Positions 7,730-18,000 of a stretch of 64,000 bases of DNA are shown piece by piece. This DNA comes from JASHUC01 sp035523875. GTDB lineage: Bacteria > Pseudomonadota > Gammaproteobacteria > Steroidobacterales > Steroidobacteraceae. A program made the translations under genes and the position numbers. The notes below the pieces were generated by a model. It saw nothing but the letters and a program-made list of their open reading frames with translations. It had not been told where the DNA came from and ran no database searches. Position 1 is the first letter of the stretch; the number at the start of each line of letters is the position of its first letter. The stretch is from contig DATKPY010000002.1 of NCBI GenBank assembly GCA_035523875.1, forward strand, positions 124,001-188,000, read 5' to 3'.

Positions 7730-10125
7730 AAAAACGGATCGTCGCCGCGGCGATCATTGCGATCGTGCTCGGCGCGGTGCTCGTGGGCTGTGGGGGTGCG
7801 GAGGCGCGGCGTGCGAGTCACGTCGCACGCGGGAAGACGTACTTCGAGCACGGCGATTTCGGCAGGGCGAGCGTCGAGTTCCGCAATGCGATGCAAATTG
7901 CCCCAAAGGACCCGGAATCGCTCCTCTGGGCTGGCCGCACGGCCGAGCAGCTCGGCCGACTGCGAGATGCCGCCGCGTTGTACCAATCGGTGCTCGAGCT
8001 CTCGCCGGACGACGAGCCGGCCGAGGTCGCCCTCGGACGCTTGTACGACTTCGTGGGCGCCACGAAGCTCGCCCTGAAGCTCGCCGATTCCGGTCTCGCC
8101 AAACACCCGAACGACGCGGACCTGCTCGTCGTCCGTAGTTCGGCGAAGGCGCGGCTCAAGGATGCGAAGGGCGCTCGCGTCGATGCGGAGCGGGCGGTGC
8201 AGCTCGATCCGCTCAACGAGCGCGCCGTCGCACTCCTCGCCGCACTCGATCGAGACGAAGGACAGGTTCCGCGCGCCGCTGCGCTCCTGCGCACGACGCT
8301 GCAGAGGCTCCGGCACTCGCGCGACCTGCGCGAAGTCCTTCTCGATCTCGATGTGAAGCTCGGGAATTTCGCGGAGGCCGAGCGCGAGCTCGATGGACTG
8401 ATCTCCGATGCACCCTCGGGGCTGCGCTACCGGAGCGAGCTCGCGCAGCTCTATCTGCAAACCAACAGACCCGATGATGCGCAGAGGACGCTCGAGAACG
8501 CCGTGAAGGCGCTCCCGCACAGCGACCAGGCCAAACTCATCCTCGCCGACTTCATGAGCACGAACCGCACGCGTGAGGACGGCGAGCGCTTGCTCCGGTC
8601 GTACATCAGCCAGGATCCCGGCGATTACCCACTGCGACTGGGGCTCGGATCGTTGCTCGAGCGCGCGCAGGCGATCGATGATGCCGTAGCGGTCTACAAC
8701 GAGATCGTCGAGCGCGATGGCGATGGGCCCGATGCGATCACGGCCCGCGAGCGAATCGCGCGCCTCGAGCTGGTTCACGGTCGATCCGATGCGGCGCAGG
8801 CACAGGTCGCGGCCGTGCTGCGGATCAATCCGCGCGACGACGAGGCGCTTGCCCTTCGGGGCAGTCTTGCACTCGAGCGCAACGACCCGCTGGCCGCCAT
8901 CACCGACCTGCGCGCGGTCGTGCGCGACGAGCCGGGCTCGACCGGTGCGCACCGCCTGCTCGCCCAGGCGTACCTCATGCACCACGAGCCGCTGCTCGCC
9001 GAGGACGAGCTGCGCTCTGCCGTCGAAAGTGCGCCGAACGACGCCGGACTGCGAATCGATCTCGCCGATTTCTATGCCCGCTCGATGCGCGAGCCGGACC
9101 AGGGAATCAAGATCCTCGAGGGCGGCGCAAAGCAGCTGCCGGAGAATGCGGCGCTGCGTGCGGCGCTCGTGCAGGCCTATCTCGCAAACGGCAACCGCGC
9201 GTCCGCACGCAAGGCTGCGGAGGATTTCACGGCCATGCTGCCGGAGGCGCCGGAGGGCTACTACCTGGCCGGAGTCGTCGCGCAGGCCGACAAGCGCTGG
9301 GCGGACAGTGAGCAGAACTACGAGCGCGCGATCGCCATCCAGCCCTCGTTCGCGCCGCTCGCCGCGCTGACTCGGCTGCAGATCGCCCGGGGCGAAACCG
9401 CGAAAGCGGTCACCGAGCTGCGGCGCCTGGTGGCTGCGAATCCCAAGAGCGCGCTCGCACTCGAAATGCTGGGCGAGGTCTACATCGCCGACAAGAGCTA
9501 CACGAGCGCCGCTGAAGCGCTCAAACGGGCGATCTCTGCCGACCCCGCGTGGTGGTACCCCTACCGGAATCTGGCGGTCTGCAAGGCAGCGCAGGACGAT
9601 GCTGCCGGGGCGGTCGCCACGCTCCAGGCTGGCCTGGGCGCGGCGCCCGACTCCCCGCAGCTGGTGGTGGAGCTTGCCTCGTACTACGTCCGTAACCAGC
9701 GTGCCGATGAAGCCATCGAGCTCTATGACGGCCTGCACCGTCGCGACCCCCACTCGCAGCTCGCGGCGAGCAATCTCGCGCTCCTGCTCGCCACGTATCG
9801 CACCGACCGCGCGAGCCTCGACCGTGCCCGGCAGCTCACGTCCGCATTCGCGTCCTCCAACGATGGTGCGCTGCTCGACGTCCGCGGTTGGGTGAGCTTG
9901 AAGCTCGGTGAGCTGCAGCAGGCACTCCCGGACCTCGAGCACGCCGCCTCGAGCGCGCCGGACTCACGGCTCGTACATTTTCACCTCGCGATCGCGGAGC
10001 TCCAATCCGGAAAGCGCGATCGCGCCCGCGCGGACCTCGAGTCCGCACTCGCCGGCGCGGCGAGCTTCCCGGGTGTCGAACAGGCCCGTATCGCGCTCGC
10101 CAGCCTCGAGAAGACTTCAGGCTAG
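7726..10125 (+). CDS. prsT: PrsT-type TPR-repeat lipoprotein of exosortase systems
   Basis: This is a lipoprotein with a hydrophobic signal and a Cys at residue 22 (AVLVGCGG), so it is probably outer-membrane anchored on the periplasmic side. The remaining ~775 residues are back-to-back tetratricopeptide repeats, for example ARGKTYFEHGDFGRASVEFR and ASNLALLLATYRTDRASLDR. Length and N-terminal pattern fit the PEP-CTERM-associated TPR lipoprotein family (PrsT). That family is found almost only in exosortase genomes and is thought to act in EPS assembly or export. The start has a GGAGGAGA site nearby and lies inside the stop of the preceding gene. A clear paralogue lies at 61105. The family is firm; the exact role is not established. 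Confidence 0.88.
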   Translation: MKKRIVAAAIIAIVLGAVLVGCGGAEARRASHVARGKTYFEHGDFGRASVEFRNAMQIAPKDPESLLWAGRTAEQLGRLRDAAALYQSVLELSPDDEPAEVALGRLYDFVGATKLALKLADSGLAKHPNDADLLVVRSSAKARLKDAKGARVDAERAVQLDPLNERAVALLAALDRDEGQVPRAAALLRTTLQRLRHSRDLREVLLDLDVKLGNFAEAERELDGLISDAPSGLRYRSELAQLYLQTNRPDDAQRTLENAVKALPHSDQAKLILADFMSTNRTREDGERLLRSYISQDPGDYPLRLGLGSLLERAQAIDDAVAVYNEIVERDGDGPDAITARERIARLELVHGRSDAAQAQVAAVLRINPRDDEALALRGSLALERNDPLAAITDLRAVVRDEPGSTGAHRLLAQAYLMHHEPLLAEDELRSAVESAPNDAGLRIDLADFYARSMREPDQGIKILEGGAKQLPENAALRAALVQAYLANGNRASARKAAEDFTAMLPEAPEGYYLAGVVAQADKRWADSEQNYERAIAIQPSFAPLAALTRLQIARGETAKAVTELRRLVAANPKSALALEMLGEVYIADKSYTSAAEALKRAISADPAWWYPYRNLAVCKAAQDDAAGAVATLQAGLGAAPDSPQLVVELASYYVRNQRADEAIELYDGLHRRDPHSQLAASNLALLLATYRTDRASLDRARQLTSAFASSNDGALLDVRGWVSLKLGELQQALPDLEHAASSAPDSRLVHFHLAIAELQSGKRDRARADLESALAGAASFPGVEQARIALASLEKTSG

Positions 10126-10146
10126 AGCCTGCGCTCGCTTGCGGTC

Positions 10147-10162
10147 GATCGCTTCGGCGATC
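10147..10162 (+). terminator. Hairpin with TTCG loop after prsT
   Basis: GATCGC and GCGATC pair around a TTCG tetraloop 22 bases after the prsT stop. The loop type is unusually stable in RNA. No T-run follows, so it could be an mRNA 3'-end stabiliser rather than an intrinsic terminator. Confidence 0.3.
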
Positions 10163-10361
10163 TCAGCGCGCCACACGTAGTGCGCTTGTCATACACATCA
10201 CATGCACTGCGACGGCGGATGACGCAATGGAGAGCGGCTCAAGCCGGTGCGAACTGGCGAGCCTTCAACGATTCTTCACGCATATGTCATGCGCGCCCAT
10301 CACTCTGTCGGCCTGTCAAGTCGCCGCGTCGCAGTTAAAGACGGCGCGGGGGTGACGAGGT

Positions 10362-10378
10362 TTCGGTTTTCAACCGAA
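10362..10378. repeat. 7-base inverted repeat upstream of VPLPA-CTERM gene
   Basis: TTCGGTT, a 3-base spacer and AACCGAA form a perfect inverted repeat about 95 bases before the start codon at 10472. It could be an operator or a leader hairpin. It is not followed by a T-run. Confidence 0.3.
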
Positions 10379-10471
10379 GGGAGTGCTGGTTGGCGTCGCA
10401 CAGGGACTGCCCGCCGCGCAGGACACATCGACAGTCGGTCAAACCATATCCGCTAGAGGAGCCCCGAGAAC

Positions 10472-11374
10472 ATGAAGCGTCTATTAACCCCCATTGCGGC
10501 GGCCGTCGGCATCGCGCTGGCCTCGGCAGCCGCGCACGCACAGCTTGCGCCGATTCCCACCGTCGACGGCCAGCCGGATGGCTATGCGAGCAATGCACCG
10601 GGCAGCACCTATCCGGGACCCGACACGCTGATGCTCGCCGTGTGGGACGGAAGCGGCAACACGAAAGACAATGAGGTCGTAAACCTCAATAACTATCTCT
10701 ACAGCCAGTTGTCGACAGCTGTGAACGGGAATCTGAGCCCGAGCTCACCGACGGGCTCGTTTGTCACGGAGTCGAGCCCGGACTCCGCCGTGTACTCCGG
10801 TTCCGTCCTGCAGCTCAACTTCGGCGTGATTCCGAACTGGTCCACCTTCTCGTCGCTCTCGGACGTGGTCTACGGCGTCTATGCGGGCAATATCACCGCG
10901 TCGGCGGCCGGTGGTCAGGGCGGAGAATACACTTGGGCTGCTGGTGCTAGCCCAACGTTCACCGCGCAGGCCATGAGTACGGTCTCCCAGCACCTCACCG
11001 CTGAAGCCGGCACTCTGCCCGCAGGCATCAATTACGACAACACCGGCACTCAACCTTGGAGTGCGCAAGGACCGAATCTCGGTAGCGGCTCGCTCGGAAG
11101 CACCGGTGAGACGAGCGGAGGCGTCGGGACGGCGCTCAACTTCTACTATCAGCCTTATGAGGCGCGCGGCACGGTCAATCCCGCAGAGGAGGGCAACTCC
11201 GTCGGCGCCGGATTCTGGTTCCTCAACAGCACGACGGGCGATCTCACCTGGAACGTTCCGGAAGCCGTCTCGGCCGTTCCGCTTCCCGCCGCCGCGTGGC
11301 TGCTCGCCTCCGGCCTGGCCGGCCTGGGCGCAATCGCTCGACGCCGGCGCACGGGTGGCGCCGCGCTCGCTTGA
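10472..11374 (+). CDS. VPLPA-CTERM sorting-domain protein
   Basis: This is a secreted, exosortase-processed surface or matrix protein of 300 residues. It has a standard signal peptide (MKRLLTPIAAAVGIAL to AAAHA). The middle is Ser/Gly/Thr-rich with no recognised domain. The tripartite sorting signal is VPLPA at residues 269-273, then a hydrophobic helix (AWLLASGLAGLGAIA) and an Arg cluster (RRRR). This is the substrate signature expected for exosortase D, encoded about 8 kb upstream. The ATG start follows GAGGAG at a normal distance. A strong hairpin 13 bases after the stop suggests transcription ends here. Which ligand or matrix it binds is unknown. Confidence 0.9.
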   Translation: MKRLLTPIAAAVGIALASAAAHAQLAPIPTVDGQPDGYASNAPGSTYPGPDTLMLAVWDGSGNTKDNEVVNLNNYLYSQLSTAVNGNLSPSSPTGSFVTESSPDSAVYSGSVLQLNFGVIPNWSTFSSLSDVVYGVYAGNITASAAGGQGGEYTWAAGASPTFTAQAMSTVSQHLTAEAGTLPAGINYDNTGTQPWSAQGPNLGSGSLGSTGETSGGVGTALNFYYQPYEARGTVNPAEEGNSVGAGFWFLNSTTGDLTWNVPEAVSAVPLPAAAWLLASGLAGLGAIARRRRTGGAALA

Positions 11375-11386
11375 CCTCTGGCGAAA

Positions 11387-11411
11387 GGACCTCTCGATTG
11401 GCGAGAGGTCC
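11387..11411 (+). terminator. Hairpin terminator after VPLPA-CTERM gene
   Basis: GGACCTCTCG pairs perfectly with CGAGAGGTCC around a 5-base loop, starting 13 bases after the stop at 11374. CTTCCCC follows rather than a clean T-run. It is a likely transcription terminator between the VPLPA-CTERM gene and the PstS-like gene. Confidence 0.6.
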
Positions 11412-11477
11412 CTTCCCCGTGGAATGTTCAACTCACTCGCGCGCTCTCGGGCGCGTCATAGGTACAGGAGTTAAGTC

Positions 11478-13220
11478 ATGAGATTGATCGATTACGCCGT
11501 GGGCAGCGCACTTGCGGCAGCCGCGGTCGGTGTAGCCCACGCCCAGGTCGCGAACCCCTGGGACATCACGCACTACAACGCGAGCACGTACACCAACACC
11601 TACATCAGCGGATCGACGGCCGTCGATAATTCCATCACCAACACGATGGCAGGTGTCACCGACGGAATTTGCGCGACGACCGTTTCAGGCGGTGTGACCA
11701 TCAGCACGCTCTCGGTTTATTACGTTCACGGCAATGCCGGGGCCTCGGACAACACCAGCTCCCCTTCCAATTTCACCAACCGGGTACTGACGTGCTTGGC
11801 GAATGGCAAGGGCGGTCTCGCGAGTGGCACGCCAATCGCCGTCTTCAAGGAATCCGTCGTGGGTTCGGCGAACGGAGTAGAGCCGCTCGAAGCCGTCGCC
11901 GAGGGGTCGGCTTCCAAGCTCAACTTCATCAACGCTGCGAAAATGGATTCGGACACCGCGGGCGGACTCGAAGGGGACTGCGCTTCGGGGGACCTGCATG
12001 CATCCTCCAGCCTCCCGGCAGCCGACGGTGGGACTCTGGAGGTCTATGAGTACAGCGAATACTACGGTTGCCCGTCCGATTCCGTCCCGACCACAGGTGT
12101 CGCCATTCCGACCGGAGGCGTGGCCGACGTCGAGGCGACGCTGCTCAACGATCCGAGCACGAATAGCCCGATTCCGACCAGTGGATTGGCCTACCTCACC
12201 GCAAAGGCGGGATATGACACGATCTGGGGTGTCCCGATCTCCAAGGCCGCGTACTACGCACTGCAAACCGCCGAGGGTCTGACGAGCAAATGCCCGACCG
12301 TCAACGGCAATCAGAATCTCGACTCCCCCACGTGCGCCCCCTCGCTCACCAAGGCGCAGGTCGCGGGTCTTTACACCGGGTCTCTCAACACCTGGAACCT
12401 GATCGGCGGGCTCAGCAATCCGAGCGGCGACAACAATGTGTATCTCTGCCGGCGCGACTACGGCTCCGGAACGGAAGGCTCGTTCGAAGCATACTTCCTC
12501 GGCGCGCGCTGCGGAAAGACGCCTGGCGGCTCCTCGCTCTCGATGCAGGTGGAGAACGGCACGACCGTGTGGGCGAATCCGAGCACGGGAACGATCCTCA
12601 ATTGCATGGAGACCATGCAGCAAGGCGGCACGCTCACTGCCTATTACAGCAATACGACGGAAGCGGTCTCGGCGGGAAAGTGGGCGATCGGCATCTCCAG
12701 CACCGAGCTCAAGGAATCGCAACTTACCGGAGCGGATGACTCGATTCGGTTCGTCGCGGTGGACGGTGTGCTGCCGAGCTTGGCGAACACGATCAACGGC
12801 TACTGGCCGTACTTCTCGACCGACGGCATTTACCACATCACTTCCGTCGCGGCGGGCGTGTCGAGCAGCGTGATTCCCTCGGGTGGGCCGCTCGAAGTGT
12901 TTACGTACCTGACGGGCCTGTTCGGGGCGACGGAGTTCATGGAGCTCAACGACACAGCCTACGGCATCGAGACCTTCCCCTATCCGAGCGGCACTGCGAA
13001 TCTGAACGGCGGTGACGCGACTCCAGCGTCCAAGAATGCTGGAGGGGCGAGCCCGCTCCCCGTCACGACGGCGGTGGCGCTCACGAACCCGAGCAACGTC
13101 TGGGACAAGGCCTCGTCCGGCACCGTCGATAACTGTGACACGCCGGCTTACTCGGTGAACGCGCCGGGGAATGCCCCTGCGGAAAGTACGCTGCTCGGCG
13201 GCGGATCCATCAACCAGTAG
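11478..13220 (+). CDS. Secreted PstS-like (type 2 periplasmic-binding fold) protein
   Basis: This exported protein of 580 residues has a signal peptide ending near VAHAQ. Several stretches recall PstS-type phosphate-binding proteins: ISGSTAVDN near the N-terminus, GVPISKAAYYAL, SLTKAQVAGLYTGSLNTWN (the Lys-x-x-[VL]-x-x-[IL]-[FY]-x-G-x-x-x-x-W pattern) and RRDYGSGTEGSFEAYFLG. The protein is nearly twice PstS length because of extra Ser/Thr/Gly-rich segments. No ABC-transporter genes are nearby and no C-terminal anchor is visible, so a transport role is doubtful; it may be a free or matrix protein. A strong AGGAG site (11466-11470) supports the ATG. Terminator-like hairpins lie on both sides, so it is probably transcribed alone. 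The fold call is moderate; ligand unknown. Confidence 0.7.
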   Translation: MRLIDYAVGSALAAAAVGVAHAQVANPWDITHYNASTYTNTYISGSTAVDNSITNTMAGVTDGICATTVSGGVTISTLSVYYVHGNAGASDNTSSPSNFTNRVLTCLANGKGGLASGTPIAVFKESVVGSANGVEPLEAVAEGSASKLNFINAAKMDSDTAGGLEGDCASGDLHASSSLPAADGGTLEVYEYSEYYGCPSDSVPTTGVAIPTGGVADVEATLLNDPSTNSPIPTSGLAYLTAKAGYDTIWGVPISKAAYYALQTAEGLTSKCPTVNGNQNLDSPTCAPSLTKAQVAGLYTGSLNTWNLIGGLSNPSGDNNVYLCRRDYGSGTEGSFEAYFLGARCGKTPGGSSLSMQVENGTTVWANPSTGTILNCMETMQQGGTLTAYYSNTTEAVSAGKWAIGISSTELKESQLTGADDSIRFVAVDGVLPSLANTINGYWPYFSTDGIYHITSVAAGVSSSVIPSGGPLEVFTYLTGLFGATEFMELNDTAYGIETFPYPSGTANLNGGDATPASKNAGGASPLPVTTAVALTNPSNVWDKASSGTVDNCDTPAYSVNAPGNAPAESTLLGGGSINQ

Positions 13221-13265
13221 CTGAGACTCTAAGAGTCGACGGCGATCAGGGACGATGTGAAGATT

Positions 13266-13299
13266 GACGAGCCACCGGGTTCCGGCCCGGTGGCTCGTC
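13266..13299 (+). terminator. Strong hairpin between PstS-like gene and tpsB
   Basis: A perfect 14-base stem (13266-13279 with 13286-13299) closes a TTCCGG loop, 45 bases after the stop at 13220. It is G+C-rich and followed by GGCCTATAATC rather than a T-run. It is the longest perfect hairpin I found in the gaps and a probable terminator before the two-partner secretion operon. Confidence 0.6.
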
Positions 13300-13356
13300 G
13301 GCCTATAATCAGCCGTCGGGGCGGGTGCGAAGCGCGAGCGAATGAGACGGAGCAAA

Positions 13357-14982
13357 ATGGGTCGTTCGCGGCTCCCGCTTGTTGCGTGCGCGCTCGCGGC
13401 GATTTGCGCGGCAGCCGAGCCCGCGATGGCCACGACGGCCGCTGCGCCGGCGCACGCGGCCGCTTCGGCCGACGGAGCAAACAAGTTCAATATTTGGGAA
13501 TTCCGCATTCTCGGCGCACACGTTCTTCCGGTGCGCGTGATCGAGCGCGCGGTGTACCCGTATCTGGGGCCTTCTCGAGACATCAATAGCGTCAAGGCTG
13601 CGGTCGCATCGCTGGAGCAGGCATACAAGAAGGCGGGCTACGGAGCCATTTACGTCGACATTCCGGAGCAAGAGGTGAGCGAGGGCATCGTGCGCTTGCG
13701 GGTCACCGAGGGCCTGCTCGCGCGGGTGCGCGTGCGGGGCGAGCGGTACTTCTCCGGGCGGCAGATTCTCGCGCAGCTACCAGCTCTCGAGCTCGGCCAG
13801 ACACCGAACCTACCGGCACTCTCAAAGCAGGTGGCGGTGCTCAATGCCGAGACCGCCGATCGGACCGTCACACCGGTGCTCGAGGCCGGCTCGACTCCGG
13901 GCACCATGGATGTCGATCTCGACGTCAAGGATCAGTTGCCTCTGCACGGCTCGGTGCAATTTGACAACCGCCACACGGCCGATACGGTGCCAAACCGGGT
14001 CACGGGATCGCTGAGCTACGACAACCTCTGGCAGGCGCAGCACAGCCTCTCGCTCGTGTACCAGACTGCACCGTCGGACCCGCGAAATGACGTGATCGAG
14101 TCGGCGACCTATCTTGCGCCGCTCGGCGGGCCGAACAGCGTCTCCTTCTCCTACAGCCGTACGAGCAGCAACGTGCTCGCGCTCGGTACCTTGGGAGTCC
14201 TCGGGAGCGGTGACATCTACGGCGCGCACTGGGACCGCGCCATGACGATCTCGGATGCGAGTGCCGGAGCTCTCGACCTCGGCGCAGACTTCAAGCACGT
14301 CAACACCGAGGTGCTCCCGAACCCGACCAATGGCACGAGTACCACCGCGGTCACGGCACCCGTCAAGTACATCAACTGGTCTGGCACGTACGCCGAAAAC
14401 TGGCGCCTGCCCACGAACACCCTCGCAATGAGCCTCGGCATCAACTATGGTGTGCAGGGCCTGGAGAATTACGAGACGGAATTCGAGAACGCGCGCTATC
14501 AGGCCTCCCCGTCGTATCTCTATCTGCGTCTCTCGGGGCAGGCAACCCAGAATCTGCCGTTCGGTGTCTCGCTCCTCGGGCGATTCACGGGACAGTGGTC
14601 CGACTCGCCGCTGATCAACAACGAGCAATTCTCCCTCGGCGGAGTCGACACGGTACGCGGCTACCTCGAGGCTGAGGCGCTCGGCGATACCGGAATCGCT
14701 GGAAGCTTCGAGCTGCACCTGCCGGACCTCGGTCAGCACCTGGTGCCTGCGTTCAACCAGCTCTACACGTACGCCTTCGTCGATGGCGGCGTCGCGACGC
14801 TGCTCGATCCTCTGCCCGCGCAGTTCGCGCGGCTCAGCCTGTGGAGCACGGGTGCGGGCGTGCGCTTCGTGAATCCTTGGGGACTCACCGGCGCACTCGA
14901 CTATGCGATCCCCATGGTGTCCGGCGTTCAGACGAAGAAGGGCGACTCGCACGTCGACTTCTCCGTGCGGTACGGATTCTGA
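13357..14982 (+). CDS. TpsB two-partner secretion transporter (ShlB/FhaC/HecB family)
   Basis: This outer-membrane pore would secrete the giant exoprotein encoded immediately downstream. It has a signal peptide, then a POTRA-type region at about residues 45-120 (FNIWEFRILGAHVLPVRVIE and later GYGAIYVDIPEQEV). A 16-strand-type barrel follows, with the family's conserved VRGY loop motif (GGVDTVRGYLE, about residues 430-440). The protein ends in aromatic-rich FSVRYGF, as expected for BAM-dependent barrels. Length is normal for the family. I chose the ATG at 13357 because GGAG lies 7 bases upstream; the in-frame ATG at 13342 lacks a good site. The stop is 29 bases before the tpsA start, the classic TpsB-TpsA order. 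Confidence 0.92.
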   Translation: MGRSRLPLVACALAAICAAAEPAMATTAAAPAHAAASADGANKFNIWEFRILGAHVLPVRVIERAVYPYLGPSRDINSVKAAVASLEQAYKKAGYGAIYVDIPEQEVSEGIVRLRVTEGLLARVRVRGERYFSGRQILAQLPALELGQTPNLPALSKQVAVLNAETADRTVTPVLEAGSTPGTMDVDLDVKDQLPLHGSVQFDNRHTADTVPNRVTGSLSYDNLWQAQHSLSLVYQTAPSDPRNDVIESATYLAPLGGPNSVSFSYSRTSSNVLALGTLGVLGSGDIYGAHWDRAMTISDASAGALDLGADFKHVNTEVLPNPTNGTSTTAVTAPVKYINWSGTYAENWRLPTNTLAMSLGINYGVQGLENYETEFENARYQASPSYLYLRLSGQATQNLPFGVSLLGRFTGQWSDSPLINNEQFSLGGVDTVRGYLEAEALGDTGIAGSFELHLPDLGQHLVPAFNQLYTYAFVDGGVATLLDPLPAQFARLSLWSTGAGVRFVNPWGLTGALDYAIPMVSGVQTKKGDSHVDFSVRYGF

Positions 14983-15011
14983 CCGCCACCCATCCACGCA
15001 GAGCACGGGCC

Positions 15012-18000
15012 ATGAAGCGGAGTCAAGTTGCCGTCGCTGTTGCGGCCATCCTGTCGGCGGCGGGAAGCGGCAAGGGGTCCATGGGACACGCCGCGACGCT
15101 GCCCGTGCCCTGCTCAGGCGCTGCGTGCGGCTCGGCGGCCTTCGTCGGGCTGGGCAACGCGACCGCGAGCCAGGTTGGCTCGAAGCTCACGGTCAATCAG
15201 ACCACGCCGAACACGATCCTCAACTGGAAGAGCTTCAACATCTCCGCAGACGGCACGGTGCAGTTTGTGCAGCCGAGCACGAGCGCGGTTGCGTTGAATC
15301 GCACGTTTCAGGCCGATCCGATGCAGATATTCGGGGCCCTGAACGCGAACGGGCACGTCTATCTCATCAATCAGAACGGGATCCTCTTCGGTCCGCATGC
15401 CCAGGTCAACGTCGGGGGGCTGGTTGCCTCGACGCTCGACCTCAATGCGATTGCGACCCAGAATGGAACGATCAGCCTTCTCGCCCCGGGGCAGTACGTC
15501 CCCGCCGGAGCGAACGCCGCACAGTCTCAGCCTGCATTCCAGCCGTTCGCCAATGGAGCACCGAGCGGCGCGCTCGTCGTCGAGAGTGGCGCGCAGATCA
15601 TCGCGGCGAGTGGCGGGCAGATTCTCATGTTCGCGCCCGCGATCACCAATGAGGGCACGATCACGACGCCCGGCGGTCAGACCGTGCTTGCCGCGGGGAA
15701 CGAGGTCTACCTCGCCGAGAACAACCCGAGCGACCTCTCGCTGCGCGGGATCGTCGTCGCCGTACAAGGCAATGGCACGGTGACGAATGGCACCGCCGCG
15801 GACAGCAGCGTCACCTCACCGAGCCAGCTAGTCGGGCAGATCAGCGCTGCAACCGGCAACGTCACGCTTGCTGCGCTCGCGGTGAACCAGCTCGGCCGTA
15901 TTTCCGCCACGACGAGTGTCGATGAGAACGGATCGATCTACCTCGTGTCCGGCAACAGGTCGGGCGCGGGCGCGCTCCAGCTCGATTCCAGCGCGACTTA
16001 CGCTACCACTCCGACGCTGCCGCCGGATGCCGGTGGCACGCTGACCGTTGGGGCCCATAGCGACACGGAAGTTACGTTGGACGCGGCAGACTCGTCCACC
16101 TCGATCTGGAGCGCTTCGACCGAGCAGATACCCTCGGACGTGACGATGTACGGCAAGACGATCGAACTGCTGAACGACAGCACGGTTCGCGCCACTGCGG
16201 GCCAGATTGCGATCGAAGCCAGCGGTTCATCGTCGGGAGCTCAACCCAGCACCGTCTCCGACGGCAGCCAGGTCTACGTGGCGCCCGGTGCGCTCCTCGA
16301 TGTTTCCGGCGCGAGCGTCGTGCTTCCGGTGAGCTTCAACGTCATTCCGGTGAAGCTCGAGGGGGTCGAGCTCGCCGATGATCCGCAACAGCGAAACTCG
16401 TTCCTGCACGGCTCGACGGTGTACGTGGACATACGGCAAGGGACTCCGCTCGCGAACGTGAGCGGCGAGATCGACGCCATTCAGTACGACGTTGCGGAGC
16501 GCAATCTTGCCGGCGGTACCATCAGCATCGAGGACGAGCACGGAGATGTCGTTCTCTCGCCCGGGACACAACTCAATCTCTCCGGAGGAGAAATCCAGTA
16601 TACGCCTGGCTATCTCGATACGACCGAGCTCGTGACGAGTGCGGGCCAGGTCGTCAACATCGCCTCCGCCCAGCCCGATCTGCAATATGCGGGGATCGTC
16701 AACAGCACCACGAGCGGCGATACCAAGTGGGGCGTCTCCCAGACGTACATGGCGGTGCCGCCTATCTACTCGCCGGGCTATATCGAGGGAAAGGATGCCG
16801 GAACGCTCGAGCTCATCTCCCCCAGGTTCGTGTTCGACGCCTCCGTGACGGCAAACACTGTCGCGGGGATCTACCAGACGCAGCCCGATAGCTCTTCGGA
16901 CTGGGACCCTACCACGAGCGAGTATCGTCCCTACAACCAAGTCCCGAAGGGCGCGACCCTGGAGATTGGGTCCGGCAGCGGTCTGCCGGACTACTCGAGC
17001 GACCTCGATGTCGCGAACATCACCGTGGTGCCCGGCGAGGTGTTGCCCGGACTCACCAATGCGGACGGCAGCCCGTTTGACCCGCTGACAGATCCGCTGC
17101 CGGATACTTACACTGCATCGACCCTGCGTCCTGACCTCTTTGGGCCGAACGCATTCGATAACGTTCAGCTGTTCACGAACGGATCGTTCCTCGAGCCGGC
17201 CGGTCAGGCAATCAACCTCACGCCGGGCGGTGCATTCGACGTGACAGCACGGAGTATCGACATCCAGGGCAGCATCAACGCACCAGGCGGCACGATCGAC
17301 GCCATCGCACAGCCGACGCTGATCTCGCCCGAGACGCAGCTCACCGTGTCGTTGACCCTCGGATCTGATGCGAGCCTCATGGCCGAGGGGGCCTGGGTCA
17401 ACGAGAATCCGCTGCTCTATCCGGAAGGCAACTTCGCGCCCCTCTATATCTCGGGCGGCAGCATCTCGCTCAAAGCTTCCAATCCGGACGTGGATGCAAA
17501 CAATCCGCCGCCCGCGATCGGCACGAGGGCGATCGTCGATCTTTCGCAAGGAAGCGTGATCGACGTTTCCGCGGGCGGAGAGTACACAGCCAGCGGGAGC
17601 TTGGTCGCCGGTACCGGCGGTTCCATCCGCATCGCCGCGGCAACCCCTCTCGATAGCGAGGTGGGCGCGCCTCCGCTCCTGTACCTCGGCAGTGCGCTGC
17701 GCGGTTACGCGTTGTACGACGGCGGATCGCTCTCGCTCGAGGCGAGCTCGGTATGCATCGCGAGCGCCAACTGCTCGGGCAGCGATCCCACGGTGCTGTG
17801 GGTCTCGCCCGCAGAGCTGAGCGCGGGCGGCTTCGGGTCCTATGCGCTGCAGGCGGACCAAGGAGCGCTCACCGTCGAACCGGGGACGGACGTCACGCTG
17901 CAGCAGCAGAATTTTCGGCTCCCGGCGAACTTCGCGTACCTGCCAAACGCCGCATCGCTCTCCGGCGTTGCTTCCGTGACGCTTCTGCCCGAACTGCTGC

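Larger units (their letters stand above)
10126..10471. other. 346-base intergenic region with small hairpins
   Basis: No coding potential was recognised. Near the start, at 10147-10162, is a 6-base stem closed by a TTCG tetraloop. Near the end, at 10362-10378, TTCGGTT is mirrored by AACCGAA across a 3-base loop, about 95 bases before the VPLPA-CTERM start. TGTCA occurs at about 10187, 10285 and 10314. A GAGGAG ribosome-binding site is at about 10456-10461. The promoter of the downstream gene must lie here, but I cannot place it. Confidence 0.4.

Noticed and set aside
7315..9942. An 875-codon open frame on the minus strand
   Set aside because: It is antisense to the well-supported PrsT gene, is Arg/Glu-rich without domains, and arises from high G+C third positions.
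13304..13309. TATAAT upstream of tpsB
   Set aside because: No -35 element lies at a proper distance; the matching stretch falls in the hairpin. Kept only as a weak hint.
11685..13628. A 647-codon open frame on the minus strand
   Set aside because: It is a shadow across the PstS-like gene, a strong hairpin and the start of tpsB; no recognisable domain.
14841..15011. Earlier in-frame GTG start for tpsA
   Set aside because: It would place 57 Arg-rich residues before the signal peptide and overlap tpsB by 142 bases.
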